From: Neonectria sp. B-13
Lineage: Eukaryota > Ascomycota > Sordariomycetes > Hypocreales > Nectriaceae
DNA: 64,000 nt
Assembly (NCBI GenBank): GCA_002682825.1
Contig: NOKP01000008.1
Coordinates: forward strand, 1,041,595-1,105,594
Reading direction: 5' to 3'
Shown here: one piece after another, positions 43,240 to 53,711 of the stretch
Position numbering within the stretch: position 1 is the stretch's first letter
Layout of the letters: every line of letters begins with the position of its first letter
The notes under the pieces: model-generated
Seen by the model: only the letters and a program-made list of their open reading frames with translations
Databases searched by the model: none
Told to the model about the DNA's origin: nothing
Made by a program: the position numbers and the translations under genes

Positions 43240-45877
43240 TCAAGCTGAACTACCGTAAACACTTCCAGCCGTTGGCCTCAGACTAGGATCCCGATGATCT
43301 GCATGGTGCTTGAACCTCATTTGAAGCTCCCCTCTGAGGTTTGCGGAATGCGTTGTCCCGGTTTGAGGTGCTTCTACCCATGCAACCAGCCTGACTGTCT
43401 TGAATGATCGTATGCCAGCCGACGTATTGGCAAGGAGAGAGCTCGGAGGCGGTGTCGACATTTGCGTCAAGGTGACCAGCTCCAGAATCGTGTCCCAAGC
43501 TCCACTCATTTTACCGTAGAAGAGAACGAAGACGGTATGCACCAGGGCAATGAGAGCGTGTAGGAGCAGAGCACTAACAGACAAATAATCGAACCAGCCA
43601 GTGGCGGACATAACATAGCCCCTGTATGTCGCCTTCATCTCCATGCGTGTCATATTGCCAGACTTGAGAATCGGCGGTTCTGGGAACGTCTCCACTGGGG
43701 CTCCCTTGCGGACCATCGTCCTGGCCATCTTTTCGTCATCAACGTTCCAATTACCGAATTCCCATGCCCCAAGGAACCGACTGGCGTTGTAGTTGTCTAT
43801 AAGACCACAGCGTGATAAGCCATCTGCCAGGATAATGGATATGACATTTTCGAATTCCGCTTTACTAGAACCCCACCATGAGTAAACCAAGCTCATCACC
43901 ACCTCTGCAGTGTTTTGTTTCGTTCCAGAAGCTGGTAGATAAGGCAACACTGATGGGATATCCGGTAACATGGGCGCCAGTTCATCGTACCAGCTGGGAG
44001 TCATCCTTATCACTGGCATTGATTGGTCATCCGAGGGCACGTAGCGTGCGTAACCAGGGTTTCTAAGGACCTCTCGAAGCAGCAACTCTGTATCAACGAG
44101 ATTCCTTACTCTGCCCAGATGGTACTCATGTCTTAACGCGGTGCGTGTTGTCATTTCCATCACGGTCTTTGCTGTGGACCACCGAGCATCCACAGAACAG
44201 GCAACCACGTTTGACGGCGGGGTCGAGTTGCTATTTGTGCGATTCCAGGTGGTTTGGGGAAACGCAACCAGACCTAGCGAGCGACCTGAGTATTCCCACA
44301 TATCTATGGGTACCATGAGTATCGGTCGTGACTCGCCGAAGATATCAGGAGTCATGGGGGACGTGAGGTTGTTCAGGATTCCCCTGGTGACGAGATGCCG
44401 CTTCACGAGTTCCAATACGTCGACCGCATCTGTTTTTGGAGCGGGCAGAGGCTCTCGTTCCAGCGGTGGCGGTTTCTCCTTCCAGTATGCATCGAATGCA
44501 GGAATGTTCGGGAACTCCACGGTGAGGTTGGGACCCCAGAGATCTAGCATTCCCTGGGGCTCACAAAGCACTCGAACAAAGGGCGCCTCTGTCTTGACTT
44601 CGAACCTCATTGGGTTTGCCCAGTTTAAGTGAGCAGGAAAAGGAGACTTCCGAGGGTGGGTAGCGGTGAGGTGTGCGAGCGCGGCTCTGTGTATGTCCCG
44701 GACTGCATCCTGCAATGTGGCAGTTGCTGCATGGGCGGTATACGACCAAGTATTGGCATCTGCCAAGAGCGCTGGCCTTGAATACATCGACTTTCGGAAA
44801 TTAGGGTCACCCAGCTCAAACGAATGGCCCACGTCCTGGTTATTCCACCATGTGCTGAAATGATGATATAGGGAGAGGAACCCAGCAGCAGGGCATCTGT
44901 TTGTGAATTGAACATCCTCGGCTGAGCAGTCCATGTTGGAGTAAAATTCGGGACTCAGATTTGTAGGCCACAGCTGGTCATTACTCCCTGATTGAAAAGT
45001 TGATATTGATCAACCAGAGCTAATAAGAGTTTCTCCTACCATTGAGCCAAAATATCCCACCGCCAACAGGCCAGTCTTGAACCCTAGGTATCATGAGCAA
45101 GGCAGTGGCTGGACCAGCTAGAAGTGCCAAGGCGCCACCAGTCAGGACAAGGGCAACAAAACCACGCCGCTTCCATCTCTCTTTTCGAGACATCGTTTCG
45201 TTGCAACGTGAGCCTCCCCAAAACTCAGCTGACCAGAAATAGCTTGCGGCAATGAATTTCAGTGTACAAGAAAACTTCTAATTTAGAGAAATCTCACCTG
45301 ACTTGGGCGAAAGACCACCCTGAAATAAGAAGTCCAAGCGGGACACCGTTCCCAAACACGAGCTCTGACCGGAGCCAATGAAAGATCACAGAGCCCAGGC
45401 TCGCTACGATAAGGAGCTCCTAATTGTACCAAAGTCAGTCCTTAACAAGTGAATTTACTATCGCAGGGGACGCACTTGAACCTTGGCGGCAATTTGCAAC
45501 AATCCAAGCTTGACGTCATCTGAGTTCGTTTTGCCCTCCAGCTCGTTTCCGATGAAGTAGCCCTTCAAGTTTATCGTGACCAAACCGATGGACAGTAATG
45601 CCGGCATGACGTGGATTGCGCAATGGGCCAAAGTAAGCCATATTGAAGAGTCGATCAAGGCTTTCGGCGGTTCATCCTTATCACCTCGAACAAAAGTGAC
45701 TATTCCCAGCCCGAGGGATCGGAGAAGAGTTCTGAAGTGTTTGACAACTCGAGAGGATGGAACTTTGAACCAAACTCGCGCAAGCATCTCTTTGAGATTT
45801 GTCGTAAAAGATCTTACCCAAGACCACTTGCCCGAAGGCCCTCCTGCCGTGTATTGGACACGATTTTGAGAAGCCAT
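43240..45877 (-). CDS. Large multi-pass fungal membrane protein (824 aa), function unknown
   Basis: Model complement(join(43240..44987,45040..45242,45298..45419,45476..45877)), phases exact. Start ATG at 45877-45875 (MASQNRVQY). Four hydrophobic segments lie in the first 250 residues (about LTLAHCAIHVMPALLSIGLV, ELLIVASLGSVIFHWL, GVPLGLLISGWSF and GFVALVLTGGALALLAGPAT). A long extracytoplasmic-looking domain of about 480 residues follows, with several N-glycosylation sites (NLT, NRT, NST, NAS, NMT). One last helix near the C-terminus (YLSVSALLLHALIALVHTVF) precedes a short cytoplasmic tail. I recognise the general layout from uncharacterised Pezizomycotina membrane proteins often found near HET and other accessory genes. 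No enzymatic motif seen. Confidence 0.75.
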
Positions 45878-46891
45878 GACGGGGGAGAAGGAACACAGAT
45901 GGAGTGGCCATGAAATCACAAGTTTGCAAATATCCGTGTTTGAAAGGGGACGGTTCTCCTACCCGTTTCAAGATTTTGATAGCATAATTGCAGCCTGGTT
46001 TCTATAAATAACTTGAGGTACATGTGTAAGATGAGGCTTGAAAGCCGTATTTTAGAAGGCTGCGGCGGCAGCTGAGCCTTGATCAGCAAGTCATCAACGT
46101 GAGTAACCTCCAATCAAGCACGGCGACCAACGTCTCATTTCTGCGTGGCGTTTTGTGCATCCTTATTTAGGTTAAAAGTGCACACATCAGCCAGTGTCAT
46201 AATCTCGAGTGGTTAAATCCCCACAAAGCCCACGAGAAACACATGACCAACCTTTTAACCTCAAGACTGCCATTGCGAGCAACAAGGTGCATTGTTATAA
46301 GAAAGTGTCGAAGTTGACCGCCAAAAGTGGGCCCAAAGTTGAGGCCTGAGTTTAGGGGTAGAAGTCGGCACCTGGAATCAATCTTGCCCGTTCTGATGCA
46401 GGCCGGATATTAGTAGTGAATGTTGTCTGTATCAAAGGGTGTTTTTACTTGTCCTGTTTAGCAATCACAGTCCTGAACCGGCTCTACCTTACACAAAAGA
46501 TTGTGCAAAAAAAAAAGAAGAGGTAATGCAAACCCGAGGCGCCTCGGTTTCAGAGCGGTAGGCTCGTTGTGCTGTGTTGCTCAAGAACCAAACTCGCGAT
46601 AAGAACCGGAACTCGTGATAAGAACAAACCATTTCATCATGCCTCGGCCTCGGCCTCGGCCCGCTCATTCTTGAACGAACGAACAGGGGTTGTCCGCATT
46701 TCGGCCACCCCCACGGCACACGAACAACCCCGCCCCAATGTGGGCTGATGGATCCGGTTGCTTTCTTTCGTTCGCATTTCTGGAACCAACACTTTCCCAA
46801 GCCCACCCAATCTTGATCAGTTCTTTCTTCAGAGCCCGGACCTTGTCGATCACTTGGGGAATTTCGCTGTCGATCACCGGAGAATTTCGCC
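45878..46891. promoter_or_regulatory. Divergent promoter region between the membrane-protein gene and the LaeA-like gene
   Basis: 1.0 kb separating two divergent starts. It contains a 10-nt poly-A (about 46507-46516) and a short GCCTCG triplet repeat (about 46641-46660). No defined factor site recognised. Confidence 0.5.
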
Positions 46892-48071
46892 ATGGCGGAG
46901 AACCATCCTGTAACTGAGCGTGTAGTCGACCGGACCCTAGAACCCACACCACCTGCTCTTGAGAACGCTGGGGTCATTGAGGCTGACGACGAAAACGACG
47001 CTGATTCCTCTCTGGGTGAAGACACGGGCAGCTACACCACTTCTCTCTCCAGCAGCATCCTGAAATATCGGGAGGAGAACGGTCGCACCTATCACGCCTA
47101 CAAGGATGGCGTGTATCCCATGCCGAACGACTCTCGCGAGCAAGAGCGCCTAGATCTCCAGCACCATCTTTTTCTCATCACCTTAGAGGATAAGCTGCAT
47201 CTGAGCCCCGCGGGCCGCAACGGCCACAAGTTCCAGAACGTGCTCGACGTCGGCACAGGAACAGGCCTTTGGGCGCTGGATTTTGCCGACGAGCATCCCG
47301 AGGCGCAAGTCACTGGCGTGGACCTCAGTCCTATCCAGACGGACCTGGTACCTCCGAATTTGAACTTCCAAATCGACGATCTTGAGGAGCCATGGACGTT
47401 CCATCCCAAATTTGACTTCATCTACAGTCGCATGATGACGGCGTCGTTCGCCGACTGGCCGCGCTTCTTCGAACAGGCGTACGAGAACCTGACGCCTGGG
47501 GGATGGTTGGAGCTTGCGGATATCTGTCCTCTGACTACTGACGATGACACGCTGCCCAAAGAATCGGCTGCATACAAGTGGGTGACGCAGCTTCTGGAGG
47601 GAACCAAGGCGGTCAACCGGCCGTTTGATGGGGCGTTCAAGTACAAGGAGCAGATGGAGGCGCAAGGGTTCACAAACATTACACAGGTTGTGTACAAGTG
47701 GCCGCAGAACCGATGGCCAAAAGATCCAAAACTCAAGGAATTAGGTAAGTACCTTCCTCATTGTCAACTGGGAGTTCGCGGGAATTCTTGACGGAAGCAT
47801 TGGCCCGTTGCTAACCATTGCACAGGATCATGGGTATTGGAAAACATTTTAACCGGTCTGGAAGGGCTCAGTGCCGCCGTCTACACTAGAGTCCTGGGGT
47901 GGTCAAAGTCAGAGCTCGATGTGTTTCTTGCCGATGTCCGTAAAGACCTTAAGAATACCGCCTATCACATGTATTGGCCGATGTGAGTTGAAATGGAGCG
48001 GGTTGAAATAAAATCAAGACTAACCCCACACTAGAATCGTAGTCTATGGGCAGAAACCTGTTCAAGCTTGA
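46892..48071 (+). CDS. LaeA-like S-adenosylmethionine-dependent methyltransferase (348 aa)
   Basis: Model join(46892..47744,47826..47982,48035..48071), phases exact; the short last exon gives the C-terminus VVYGQKPVQA. The fold signature is plain: VLDVGTGTGLWALDFAD at 117-133 (SAM motif I), VTGVDLSPIQ (motif II), FDFIYSRMM (motif III) and LTPGGWLELADI (post-I strand). The N-terminus is an acidic disordered tail followed by LKYREENGRTYHAYKDG, characteristic of fungal LaeA/TAM-type methyltransferases. The founding member LaeA regulates secondary metabolism, but most homologues have unknown substrates, so a global regulator role should not be assumed. Confidence 0.88.
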
Positions 48072-49849
48072 ACGAACGATTGATATTGTTCAGCTCTCCG
48101 GGGAACAGATGGAACATAGGAGGGAATGGGGACTGTACTACGGCGTGGTGATAAATCTACCAGAGATAACTTCCTCATCTAGACATGCCGGAGTCTGAGT
48201 AGTCACGTTCCCCTGTGACATTTCTGCCCTTTTCACCCTCTTCGGTTTCAATACGTCGACAAGTAATCTTGCTAGATTGAAAGAGAAAGTTGTTTTGGTT
48301 GGCGCTATGAAAACTGGGGATAATGGAGGTTGAACTACACAGTCCTGGCACCTTAGCTATCCGTCTTGTCAGAACCAAATAAGAGACCCTGCACGTACTT
48401 CAAGTAAGAAGCGCACGTCATGGTTACCAACGTCTTCCCAGAACCCAGTTTCATCACCAACTGGATAGCTGAAACAACGTTCGAGCCAGTGGAAGTCCCG
48501 ACTAGTAACCCCTCCTGTTACATCTGTTGAGGGTCAGGCTTTTGGGATAACAACTCTTGGTTTCTATCTACCTTAGCGAAAAGGATGGTCCCTATGTACA
48601 TGATTTAGTCTCCAGGAAGGGATAGGAAGCGTGTCCTCTAAGATGACTGATACAATGATTAGAGGTAACCACAGTAGGTGATGGGGTTGTTGCAAAGAAG
48701 AAGGTTGATTCGCTATTACTGATTGGTCGGGGCTTGTGGACCACAAGCTCCCGCGTGATCTCTCATGGCCACGTGGCAGCACATTACTGTCAGACGGAGG
48801 AACCCGGCGGCCGCGACGACGAGGACAAGAGGGCCGGATCAAGCCAAAGGGAAGGGAAATCCTGGGGACAAGGAACAAGCAGATAAATCATCACAAGTCA
48901 GAACAACAGCCCTAATTACGACTTTTATGATCATCAATTGATATCACCCATTTGACCCCGTTATCATCGTTGATTTCCCCGTGCACACTCCGTAAAGCAA
49001 CGCAGTTCCGTCCGATAGGCCGATTAGAGCCGGTCACGTGTCGGACACTTACAGCGACTCCAAGCGCCCCCATGGCCATGCCTGCTCCCGCCGACGGCGG
49101 CGCAAAAGCCATCAATTCCCCCTGATAGTTGCTCAATGAGTTCACGGGCTGCACCATTGAAGGGATCAGGTCCAGCTAGGGTGATGCCTGCGGAGGGACT
49201 GGGAATACTCTCTAGCCCAAATGCAGACATGGTTCTGGGTTTCTTTACCGCGAAGGCGCTAGAGCTGACAACGTTGGAAATTTCTCATTTATTCGTCATA
49301 GTTACTCACTTTGAATGTTTCAAATGACGTAATTTTCGCCGCACGGTCCCAGGTGCTAGCGGATATTGTGGGTCTGTGATAATGGGGTTTAGTTTGCTTC
49401 CCCAATTACTTGAGGGCACGATGGGATAAATGCGGACAGGCAGAGCAGCCTACAGAAGAAGTCTTCTTACGGCAATAACAGGATGCTGTGTAGTAAGGCC
49501 AGCGATCTTGAACCCCGACATGTATGTCTGAGGCATGACATGTTTGTGGTCATAGCGTGACGTGATCGTCCGTGATTGTGGCTGCAGCCACCACGAGTAA
49601 TGAGTAGCCGTCGCTAGTAGGTACTAGCAAAAGAGACCCTGGAAGCTATGACGGCATGGGACTGGCAGCGAGGGCCAATGACGTCAGGTGGCTTTTGCTC
49701 CCAATGGCGCTTGTAAAAAGAAGCAGCGCGGCAATACGAAGTAGTCCGAAATGCTTGAACCCATTTAGCAGACGACGAAACTCTCGTACATACTCGAATG
49801 CCTCTTTACTCAACCTCCTAATTTTAAAGCTTAACCCAGCTGACGCGAC
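48072..49849. other. Intergenic, one weak coding candidate
   Basis: No firm gene. The minus frame 49230-49024 starts with ATG, has low-bias sequence and reaches a strong GTAAGT donor, but no convincing second exon was found downstream. The remainder shows only short frames. Confidence 0.45.
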
Positions 49850-51934
49850 ATGCCGCGTGAGCAAATACAAGCAGCATGCCAGCGCTGCCGCAAGAAGCGA
49901 GCAAAGGTCGGTGTCACCTAATGCAAATTACAACGTCCAAATCAACACACGCCAGGTTTAATTTCAGGGGAGATAACCTGTTAATATCCCTTATTTATAG
50001 TGTTGCGGCCAATCCCCTTGCCAGAGATGCGATAAAGCCAAAGAAAAGTGCGTGTACAATCAAACGCGATGGGAATCAAAGAAGGAGCTGCGAGCCGAGA
50101 TCGAGCGATTAAAGAAGAACAACGAAGGCCACGATCAACTACTCCGGTCTTTCCCCCCGGATCAAGATATTGTGGCCACCCACCAAGCCCTGACGTTCGA
50201 ACCCAACAAGTCATATAAAAACTCCCCTGAGGACGCCAAGGAAGACGATGGCAGCAGCCCCGTCCTGTCACAAAAACCCATGCTACGGCAAGAATCTGTC
50301 GGTTTATCTTGTTTCGACCACCTGCGCTCGTGGAGGCTGTGTCGTCCCAGTATCAGCGACCGCAACTTGCTCTCCAGAACATCAGGGCGATCGACTATCC
50401 TATCTTTGCCACCGCTTCCACTCGATGCCTATACAACCGAATCGCGTACGACAGATACGTGGACACGAACTGGGTGGACGAGGGCTCATTTACGACATCT
50501 ATTTGACGCTCTCACAACCTGGGACTACCTGCCATTCAGTCTTCTATGCAAGGACCAATTTTTGCATGACTATCAGAGCGGCTCAAGTCGGTTTTGTTCG
50601 TCAGCATTGGTGCACGCTGTTCTCGCACTAGCAAGTCGGCTGATCAACGAAAATGATGATGACTCCAGACTTCTCCCTTCCGGATGGCTCGGGAGCAAAA
50701 TGTTTTTTGACGAAGCTGTGTCAATACTTCAGGCGAGGGGGCCATTAAACAGCCTTCCAGATATTCAGGCACTTGGGATACTCTCGCTCTATCAAATTCG
50801 CTGTGGACGAGAGGCAGAGGCTCACGAGCTTGCCAAGGCTTTCGTTACTAGCATCTCAGACCTTTGCCAGCGAGAGCCTTTGGCGGGCAAAGAAGACGAA
50901 CAATACTGCAGGGCACGAGCCACTACCTATCGCGGTGCAGTGTCTTTGATTCGGTATGTCAAAACAAATTATTGCGTCTTTGCGAAGTGACCATCTAATC
51001 ACCAACTATAGCATACTGCATTTAACGACAGGGCTGCTCTTTAACGTGCCGAGCCACAGACTCCAAGAGGGTTCATTAATCCTAGATGAACCATCTTACG
51101 GCAGCATGGGGAATAGCCAAGAAAGCAGTATCACTGGATCATGTAAGTGCTTACGAAATTAATCGGAATAGTTGGGAGATCTGGCAAGTAACCAAAGGGC
51201 AGATCTCGCCGCCGACGCACACAACTCACAGCAATACGACCTTCAGCTCATCACGACCAAAATGTTTCAACTAATCGAGTGGGTACACAAGCTTATAACC
51301 TCGGCTCAGTCAACGCCCGGAATTGCTTCGAATGATATAGTAGCGATTTACACCAGGTGCCTCAATTGGTATGAGAGTTTATTTGCCCTTGTTAACCGCG
51401 ACGGTACCAGAACGCCGTTCATGCTATTCGTCCAGTAAGTATCCCACTCTATCTTAATGAAAGGTTGAATCTAATGGTCGAAGTATGTATTACCACTTCT
51501 GCATACTCTGTGCCTTTAGGCCCTTCGTCAGCCTCGCTGTAGGTGAATCCGACATTCAGCCTCACGAGATATGTACGCAGGCTGCGCAGTCCATCCTGGC
51601 TCTGGCCCAATCGTACGACGACCTCTTCACTCTGCGGCGCGTGTCCGGACTCGTCCCCTATTTTATCTGCGCATCAGGTCTGTACGGTCTCAGTATGACA
51701 GACAGCGGCTCTGCCATGGATCCTGTACACTTGCGTCTAAGGGATCAAACCCAACCGATCAAGTCTGAGTATGATATGGACGAAACCGTCGTCGATCATT
51801 CTAGTGTTTCACCCCCTCCGTCACACGTCAAAATGTCGGCAGCGGCTCATGCGCGCCTACTACTTGCAAAGATCGGCTCAACTCATCCAGTCGCGACGAT
51901 GGCTGAGAGAATACTTTCTGAGAGAGCCGCCTAA
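49850..51934 (+). CDS. Zn2Cys6 fungal transcription factor (607 aa)
   Basis: Model join(49850..49906,50001..50953,51012..51142,51203..51434,51484..51934), sum divisible by three. The zinc cluster is split by the first intron: ACQRCRKKRAK in exon 1 joins CCGQSPCQRCDKAKEKC in exon 2, giving a full six-Cys motif. A basic coiled-coil-like helix follows (KKELRAEIERLKKNN). The regulatory region has WDYLPFSLLCKDQFLHDY, then SALVHAVLALASRLIN, a LIR-ILHLTTGLLF junction, and KMFQLIEWVHKLI, FVH-MYYHFCILCAFRPFV near the end, as in XlnR-type and related factors. The third exon boundaries were chosen by phase and by continuity of this pattern. It is convergent with the MFS transporter gene 454 bp downstream, a possible target. 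Confidence 0.85.
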
Positions 51935-52388
51935 GTCAGGATGGATGCAGGCGAGTGGTATGCTGGATAGAGCAGTTCTACCGCAGCCTCAGCACCCGGT
52001 ACAACTCTATTCGAACCGTAATATATCGACAGCAGTTATATCTCAACAAATAAACCAGCCAGCCAAGCAGTTTATAATATCAGATGGCAAAGGGCATTAT
52101 AGACGCAAGGTGTAGCATGACACGTTAGTTATAATATTGGGAACTAGTCCACATAGTAGCCGGTTGATCTAGAGTAGAGGTATAAGAGACGGTCCCTGGC
52201 GAATATAGATATAGTTGGGTCTCGTAATGACTAGTGGAGAAAAAGACCCCAACGCGGCGAGATGTCGGACGGGACAGGCCGATACGCCGGTGACGCCGGT
52301 TACGCCGGCGACCCGCCCTTCCAATAAAAGAGAATGCACAGCACCTCTCTATTCTCCATGTAGAACCAAATTTTAAGCCGAGATGATA
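51935..52388. other. Convergent intergenic region
   Basis: Between the 3' ends of the Zn2Cys6 gene and the transporter gene. It contains a short GC-rich tandem repeat based on the 9-mer TACGCCGGT/GACGCCGGT (about 52283-52312). Confidence 0.5.
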
Positions 52389-53711
52389 TCATACATTCCT
52401 TGCTCTTTTTAACTTACATGACGTTACCCACGCGAGCGCGTAGAATAGCGTGCCAAGCGTCAACGCGCCCGCTGCATATCCTATCATTGCCATCCAACGA
52501 ATCTCCGAGTAGTCGCCCAGAATGACACCAGCGATGGGAGGTCCGACGAGAGTAGCAACTCCAGATACAAAGAACATCATGCCCATCCGGGTGCCCAATC
52601 GGCCCGGATCTGGCGATAAAGTGGCAATCAAGCTTGGCGTTACACCCACCAGTCCGCCAGAAAAGAGGCCGTAAAGAAAGGCGAATGTGACAAGGCCCCC
52701 GACATCCCGGATACCTAGCCAGCCATACATCATAACAGCACTCAAAGCCGTGACTGCAATCTGGGTTTCCAAAGCACCAATTCGATCGGCAATATGGCTT
52801 GGCAGGACACGACCAAGAATGCTCCCAGCATTCATTATCGTGATGAAATATTGGGAAAAGCTGGGATCGCCAATATTATTTCTGACAGCGAAGAGCTGAA
52901 CATAAAAGAAGCCAATGTATAGAGTGAGAAAGACGAAGAAGGATCCGGCCATGACCAGACCAAAAATCGGGTCCCGTAGTGCCGAGGTGTCGATAAGGGA
53001 GCGTATCTGCCCTGACGGCGGGATGCGAGTGTGCATGAAACCGACTGGAATAACAGACAGGCCAAGCAGGATGAAGGCGATAATGCGAGCAGCCCACCCA
53101 AAGCCCAAAGTAGGTTGCAGCCGACCAAAGATGACGGGAAATATGATTCCCACGACAGGGGCTCCAGTGGATGCGATGCCAATGACCAAAGCTCGCTTGC
53201 GATGGAAATATTGCGAAAGAATGGCAGTCGACGGGACGTAGGTAAGACCACATCCAAGTCCTATGCAGATCCCTTGCGCAAGAAGAACTTGCCAGTAGGT
53301 CGTGGCTAATGAGGTCATGAATTGACCAAGAAGAATGAGAAAGACGCCGACCCAGAGGGTTTGACGAAAATACCCGGCGTCGTAGAGCGTTCCAGATATG
53401 GGCGCTACCATGAAAGACAAGGCTCCCGGGAGAGAGCCGACCCAGGAGATGGCCGAGGCAGACGAGTTGGGAAGAAGCTCGCGCTCGTAATACGTTTGGT
53501 AAATACCAAAGGTGCTAGCGAGACCCCATGTGGCTGCAAGGATGACCCAAGAGCCAAGCACTTGAAGCCACGCCTCCAGGCCACCTTCTGGAATCGCCTC
53601 ACTCAGTTTCGAAGCCTTTATTTCAGAATTCAGATCCAGTGCTATACTGCAGTCGTCTGCGGAAGGTGGATGATCTTGGCTTTCACGTGAAGCGAGTTCT
53701 GGAACAAACAT
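52389..53711 (-). CDS. MFS transporter, monocarboxylate-porter-like (440 aa)
   Basis: Single exon from the ATG at 53711-53709. Twelve membrane segments are readable. The opening EGGLEAWLQVLGSWVILAAT, then GLASTFGIYQTYYE, is typical of fungal MCT-type porters, as are GICIGLGCGLTYVPSTAILS and the cytoplasmic RKRALVIGIASTGAPVVG between helices 4 and 5. The second half has GRVLPSHIADRIG (an A-motif-like loop) and PPIAGVILGDYS near the end. Role: proton-coupled or facilitative transport of carboxylates or related small metabolites at the plasma membrane; several family members sit in metabolite clusters. The substrate cannot be named. Convergent with the Zn2Cys6 gene. Confidence 0.87.
   Translation of the reverse strand: MFVPELASRESQDHPPSADDCSIALDLNSEIKASKLSEAIPEGGLEAWLQVLGSWVILAATWGLASTFGIYQTYYERELLPNSSASAISWVGSLPGALSFMVAPISGTLYDAGYFRQTLWVGVFLILLGQFMTSLATTYWQVLLAQGICIGLGCGLTYVPSTAILSQYFHRKRALVIGIASTGAPVVGIIFPVIFGRLQPTLGFGWAARIIAFILLGLSVIPVGFMHTRIPPSGQIRSLIDTSALRDPIFGLVMAGSFFVFLTLYIGFFYVQLFAVRNNIGDPSFSQYFITIMNAGSILGRVLPSHIADRIGALETQIAVTALSAVMMYGWLGIRDVGGLVTFAFLYGLFSGGLVGVTPSLIATLSPDPGRLGTRMGMMFFVSGVATLVGPPIAGVILGDYSEIRWMAMIGYAAGALTLGTLFYALAWVTSCKLKRARNV

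Noticed and set aside
49024..49230. Possible small minus-strand gene starting at 49230
   Set aside because: It has an ATG and a GTAAGT donor, but no downstream exon gave a sensible continuation.
36328..53711. A psilocybin-type biosynthetic cluster (decarboxylase, methyltransferase, transporter, regulators)
   Set aside because: The PsiD-like gene, LaeA-like methyltransferase and transporter are spread over 17 kb among unrelated genes. No kinase of the PsiK type and no P450 are present, and the methyltransferase is of the LaeA rather than PsiM type.
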